A stretch of 64,000 bases of DNA, from contig CM060193.1 of assembly GCA_030549335.1 (NCBI GenBank), forward strand, positions 65,573,646 to 65,637,645, given 5' to 3'. Both the position numbers and the translations under genes were made by a program. The notes under the pieces are model-generated. The model was given only the letters and a program-made list of their open reading frames with translations, did no database searches and was not told where the DNA came from. Below are positions 60,241 to 64,000 of the stretch, one piece after another (position 1 is the first letter of the stretch; each line of letters starts with the position of its first letter). This DNA comes from Pontederia crassipes (lineage: Eukaryota > Streptophyta > Magnoliopsida > Commelinales > Pontederiaceae).

Positions 60241-62050
60241 AATAAATCCCTCCTATATGTACATTCACATTCTCAAACGTACTAATTTAAAATTAACAAA
60301 AATGATAATTTAAATTGCTAAACTTTTAACATTATTAAAATTTCTACACGAGAGAAATTATGCACTACAAAAAAATTCGAAAAATTTAAGACGACACAAT
60401 TTTATTAGATGAAAAAACGGAAGAGAATTACAAGATAAATTATCTTCTGTTTGGATTCTTAAGAAGTTTTTATAAATACTTTCTTTTATAGACTTAATCT
60501 TTCAAAATATAACACCCTTCTCGTGATAAGTAAATAAATCAGTTCCAAAATAACGAGACCTTTGTTGTGCGAGAATGTTTTTTACAGTTTGAGGTACAAA
60601 CGGATTTTCAATTGAAATGAAATTCAAGACATTATTAACAAACATTGTGAAAAAAAATAAATTTCACTAATAAAGTATTATCTTCAACTCCAAAACTGCT
60701 CCCTGCATGAGCAAGTTGGGGGATGAAGAATGAAATTGCAACAGTACGAATTTCATGCATTGAGGTTGAAAAGTGAATTAAAACTGCCGCACATTGTCTT
60801 TCCCACGTGAAAACGAACAAGATATTGTCACGTAGATATCAGCAACTCGACATCACATCATGGACACAATAAATGAAGTGCCACCACTTTTCCTCTCCCT
60901 ATACTTCCATGCACAAAGGTAAATCCGTAGATAAGGAAAGTAACATAAATAGATGCCATTCACGTCGTGGCACATCATCGGACATTAAGCAACTGACCAG
61001 AGCTTCGGCCGTGCCAAATGAAGCCGGCTGACGTTGTGCTCGGTTCATTCGGCAGCCTGCCCCTTCGTACCTACTAATCTTCCATGCATGCAGTGCATGA
61101 ACGCCATCCGGCACGCACAACCTCGGTTAGGTGGAGAAACTTGCTCCGACTGTGAGTTGGTAATGGAGCAACAATTATAGATGCTTAGGGAAAGATCGCA
61201 GGGCACGGAAGATGGTCCTACGACCTGGAGAGGAAGGGGGAATAATGTGGCATTGCTATTTCCAAGCAACTTGACATATTTCTAGTTTGCTGCATGTGCA
61301 GTTCAGATCATAATTTGGTTTTTGCAAATCGGTTATTTCCTGAATCATAGTGCATGTTACTGTGCTTCTGCCTGAATCAGTGTATATGAACATATATGTA
61401 CATTAGACAGATATATATATGGTCAGGAATATGTTTTTTTTTTTTTACATATAATGCGTTATCTCTTCTGTATTTAGAGTGAGAGCTTGGGATGAGTTAG
61501 GTTTGAGGATGATGGCGCATGAGGTGTCCAATGCACAGAAATGGCCTGTGTCAGGGGCAGGTGGACAAATGTCTGAAATGGCATGCTGCTTGCTGTAATT
61601 AATTACCAAGTAGTTATTAACAATTTACCACAGGGGGAAGGAAGGTTCTGTACGCAGACGGTCATGGACGCTGGACAGGCTTTAACTTCATGGTGGTTTT
61701 GCATGGTTCAATATATACCTGCAACAAGACACGCAGTGACAACTTTCTTCAATTGTTCGATCATGGAGTTACTCCTCGTTGCAATCATGCTTGAGCATTT
61801 AATCTTCCACACCCATGCATCCAGTGGAAAAGCAAAATTAACTATTGGAATTATCATGTCGGCGTGCTCAGATGCTGTTGGCCATAGCTGTCGCTGGTGA
61901 TGAAGAAGACGCCAGTTTGAAGTCATGTTCTGTTACTTACAAACTTGTGGCACTGTTATCATTTGCATCACCGTATATGTCAGTCTGCGGTTAGTATAAA
62001 AGTGTGTAGTGTGTGCCGAGTTATAATTCAAGTTGCTTTTTTTCTTATAA
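60241..62050. other. Intergenic DNA right of the copia remnant
   Basis: No gene is supported. A string CACTACAAAAAAATTCG at 60363 resembles a CACTA terminus without a partner. The stretch 60690-61280 has balanced composition, a CACGTG core near 60805 and several short frames without known domains. The stretch 61480-61930 is similar. Confidence 0.3.
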
Positions 62051-62286
62051 GGAGTGTTTGGATCGGAACTAGAGACAGGTCCGTGTGAATTAAAATTCTG
62101 GCCAACACCGAAAGTTCTCACGACTTCTTTCGAGCGAATTCAGAAATCGAAACTTCTCTCCCTTGGAGCCGTGAACAAAGTTCTTGTAATTAAGTTGGAA
62201 CTTTCACACTGTATTAACAAAAACATCATATCACAAAGTTATCATCACTTATCAGAATTAAAATTTTAGGATCCAAACACTATCAT
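62051..62286. mobile_element. Small MITE with GTGTTTGGATC ends
   Basis: The left end GGAGTGTTTGGATCGG is inverse to the right end GGATCCAAACACTATC, giving a terminal repeat of about 12 bp over a 236-bp element. Such 'GTGTTTGGATC' ends are common in plant MITEs. The target duplication is unclear, so no superfamily is assigned. Confidence 0.65.
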
Positions 62287-62470
62287 AGATTTTTTTTTCT
62301 CGTCTTCTCTTTCTTTATCTCCTCCTCGGTTTCTCTCTTCCGACGGCGTCCATTCTCAGATCAGCTAGTTCCGGCGCAACCATTTGGAGCTCTCGATTTC
62401 TTAACAAAAATTACCCGCAAATGTGCACATATGTTGTTAGTCGCAAAATGTATCCTAAATATATTAATAT

Positions 62471-62843
62471 GGGTTTAATGTAGGTGTTGAGCGATTTATA
62501 TGTGAAGCGTGTGTCAAGCGACTTTACGCATAGTTTACTTTATCTTTTCGATATCTTTCTTCATAAATAATTTAAATAATAATTCATAATAACAAAAACA
62601 TGATTCAAATCATTATCAGCAATTATATTAATCAACTTCAAAATTTTACGAACTTGTACTTTATTTCCTTCATAATAGATATACGTATTTTTTATAATTT
62701 TTTATGCTATAAAACTATTTTTTGTTGCCATGATCATTTAAACTATTCATGAATAAAAATCTCGAAAAAAATAAAGTAAACCGTGTGTAAAACCGCTTGA
62801 CATGCGCCTCACATATAAAGCGCTCAACACCTACCTTAAACCC
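62471..62843. mobile_element. MITE with perfect 9-bp target duplication
   Basis: A 373-bp element starting GGGTTTAATGTAGGTGTTGA and ending with its inverse, CTCAACACCTACCTTAAACCC. The arms are over 100 bp long, and TATTAATAT directly repeats on each side (62462-62470 and 62844-62852). A 9-bp duplication and long arms point to the Mutator group. A related copy lies at 17497-17875. There is no coding region. Confidence 0.93.
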
Positions 62844-62852
62844 TATTAATAT

Positions 62853-63869
62853 TGATCGTATGAACTCGTGATTTTTTGTTACTAACTGTGCACCAAGATG
62901 AATCTGTTCAAATTATTCAAAAGGAAGTTTGTAAACAATTACTGCTCGTAGTTTTTTTCCTGTCCCTGATAAATTGAATACATATAACATGTCAAATATA
63001 TAAAGCAATATCGAAGTGTATAAATGAAGCCGCAGTGGCCCTGCTGGGGGGAGATATATAATTAATTGTCAGCTGATGGCTTCCGACCGGCCAGTAGCCG
63101 CACATATTTTTAGTAACACATTGCTTTCCTCTGAACTCAAGGGCACAAATCAGATGGTGGTACCTACAAGGTAAAGCTAATTGAAAGCAACCGATCGATC
63201 ACCTTCAACTGCCCATTTTAATTAATTCCTGGCCAGCTATGCTTGTCATGATTTGTTCACAGATATTATTCTTCCTGTGAATCTTGCAGTCCAAAAGATG
63301 ATGTGATCTCCAAATCAAATGCCGATATGTATCTTTACTAAAATTTTGATTTTGACATGCATAATTATGAAGTCTCAAATGCCATTAATATATATACCGT
63401 TCAAGGCATGCATACGAGCCTCTAAGATTTGATCTTACATTAATTATTCAAAGCTATATATATGCTCTCCTTTTAGCAGACACAACAGAAAAGAAAGTCT
63501 TAAATAAAGTATTTGTAGTTGTACTAAGCAATAGAAAGTAATAATCCATAGATGGTAGATCATTAGCTGCAAGGAAGCAAGTAGGCAAAGATAAAATTAT
63601 TATTTATTGATAGAGCACCTGTTGCTTTTACACCTGATGATAAATCAAACAAAGACTGCAAATAAATATTCCAGACATCATCACCTTCTTCATAGTTGCA
63701 GCTGGAGGCCATTTGCATGCAGCATCACACAAAGACTTAGACAAAAAAGGAAGACTAATTAAATAAGATATGCATGGTTTTACGGTGCCACCGCCGGCGT
63801 ACCAGTTGATAAAGTGCACTCTCTCTTTTTTCTACTTCTTTTGCGTGGTAAGCTTTTGGCGTTGATGGA
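62853..63869. other. 3' flank of polyketide synthase gene, AT-rich
   Basis: No gene is seen. The part nearest 63869 is the likely 3' UTR of the minus-strand synthase. Confidence 0.4.
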
Positions 63870-64000
63870 TCACTGAGAATCCGCGATGGGGAGGCTGTGC
63901 AGGACGACGGTCTCGACGGTAAGGCCGGGTCCGAAGCCGAAGAGCACGCCCCATTCGAGCCCCTCGCCGGTGGTGGCATTGCCGTTCTCTACCGACTGCT
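63870..64000 (-). CDS. Chalcone-synthase-type type III PKS, C-terminal end (partial)
   Basis: Only the last 43 residues are in the window; the gene continues past the right edge. They contain [20 protein letters not shown], the family hallmark including the GFGPG loop near the active site, followed by [10 protein letters not shown] and the tail ADSQ. Chalcone synthases condense p-coumaroyl-CoA with three malonyl-CoA units in flavonoid synthesis; stilbene synthases, curcuminoid synthases and other type III PKSs share this ending. The catalytic Cys-His-Asn residues lie outside the window, so true chalcone synthase and a specialised paralogue cannot be separated. Confidence 0.88.
   Translation of the reverse strand, partial: QSVENGNATTGEGLEWGVLFGFGPGLTVETVVLHSLPIADSQ

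Noticed and set aside
60363..60380. CACTACAAAAAAATTCG as another CACTA terminus
   Set aside because: No opposite end or target duplication was found within the next several hundred bases.

Overview
This window is plant nuclear DNA, most likely from a monocot. The genes are split by many GT-AG introns, the intergenic DNA is strongly AT-rich, the 5' exons of several genes are GC-rich, and there are no bacterial operons or ribosome-binding sites. Copies of a SINE with an Au-SINE-like 3' end (GTGGGATAAGGCTTTGTTG repeats), a decayed Ty1/copia element, CACTA elements and several MITE families support this. A non-grass monocot is my inference; I cannot name the species.

Eight protein genes can be supported; seven are complete. 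From left to right they are: an NPF6.1-type NRT1/PTR transporter (+, 4 exons, 3538-6384); a DUF3754/TMEM143-like membrane protein (+, 15 exons, 9088-13812); a small heavy-metal-associated isoprenylated protein (-, 3 exons, 15273-15961); an RPK2-type LRR receptor kinase (-, single exon, 23047-26202); succinate dehydrogenase assembly factor 2 (-, 5 exons, 32662-34934); a RING E3 ligase with a SUMO-interacting-like motif (+, 4 exons, 36128-39729); NEF1, No Exine Formation 1 (-, 4 exons, 40701-47810); and the C-terminal end of a chalcone-synthase-type polyketide synthase running off the right edge (-, 63870-64000). All exon joins were worked out by hand, and each complete gene gives an uninterrupted reading frame.

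The genes do not form one pathway. NPF6.1 and NEF1 are also near neighbours in Arabidopsis (At5g13400 and At5g13390, from memory), which suggests an old conserved block. SDHAF2 and the RING gene are divergent around a CT-rich 5' region. The RING gene and NEF1 are convergent, about 1 kb apart.

The rest is mainly transposon-derived. The clearest cases are a MITE nested inside another MITE (27122-27909), a MITE with a perfect 9-bp target duplication (62471-62843) and a relative at 17497-17875, a 44-bp SINE stub with a perfect 14-bp target duplication in a RING-gene intron, and a dead copia element (51930-60240) broken by two CACTA elements (53149-54930 and 55052-59006). The second CACTA itself carries a piece of another CACTA-like family flanked by a direct duplication. 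I found no rRNA, tRNA or CRISPR. I saw no clearly new functional system; the most unusual material is the layered transposon structure.
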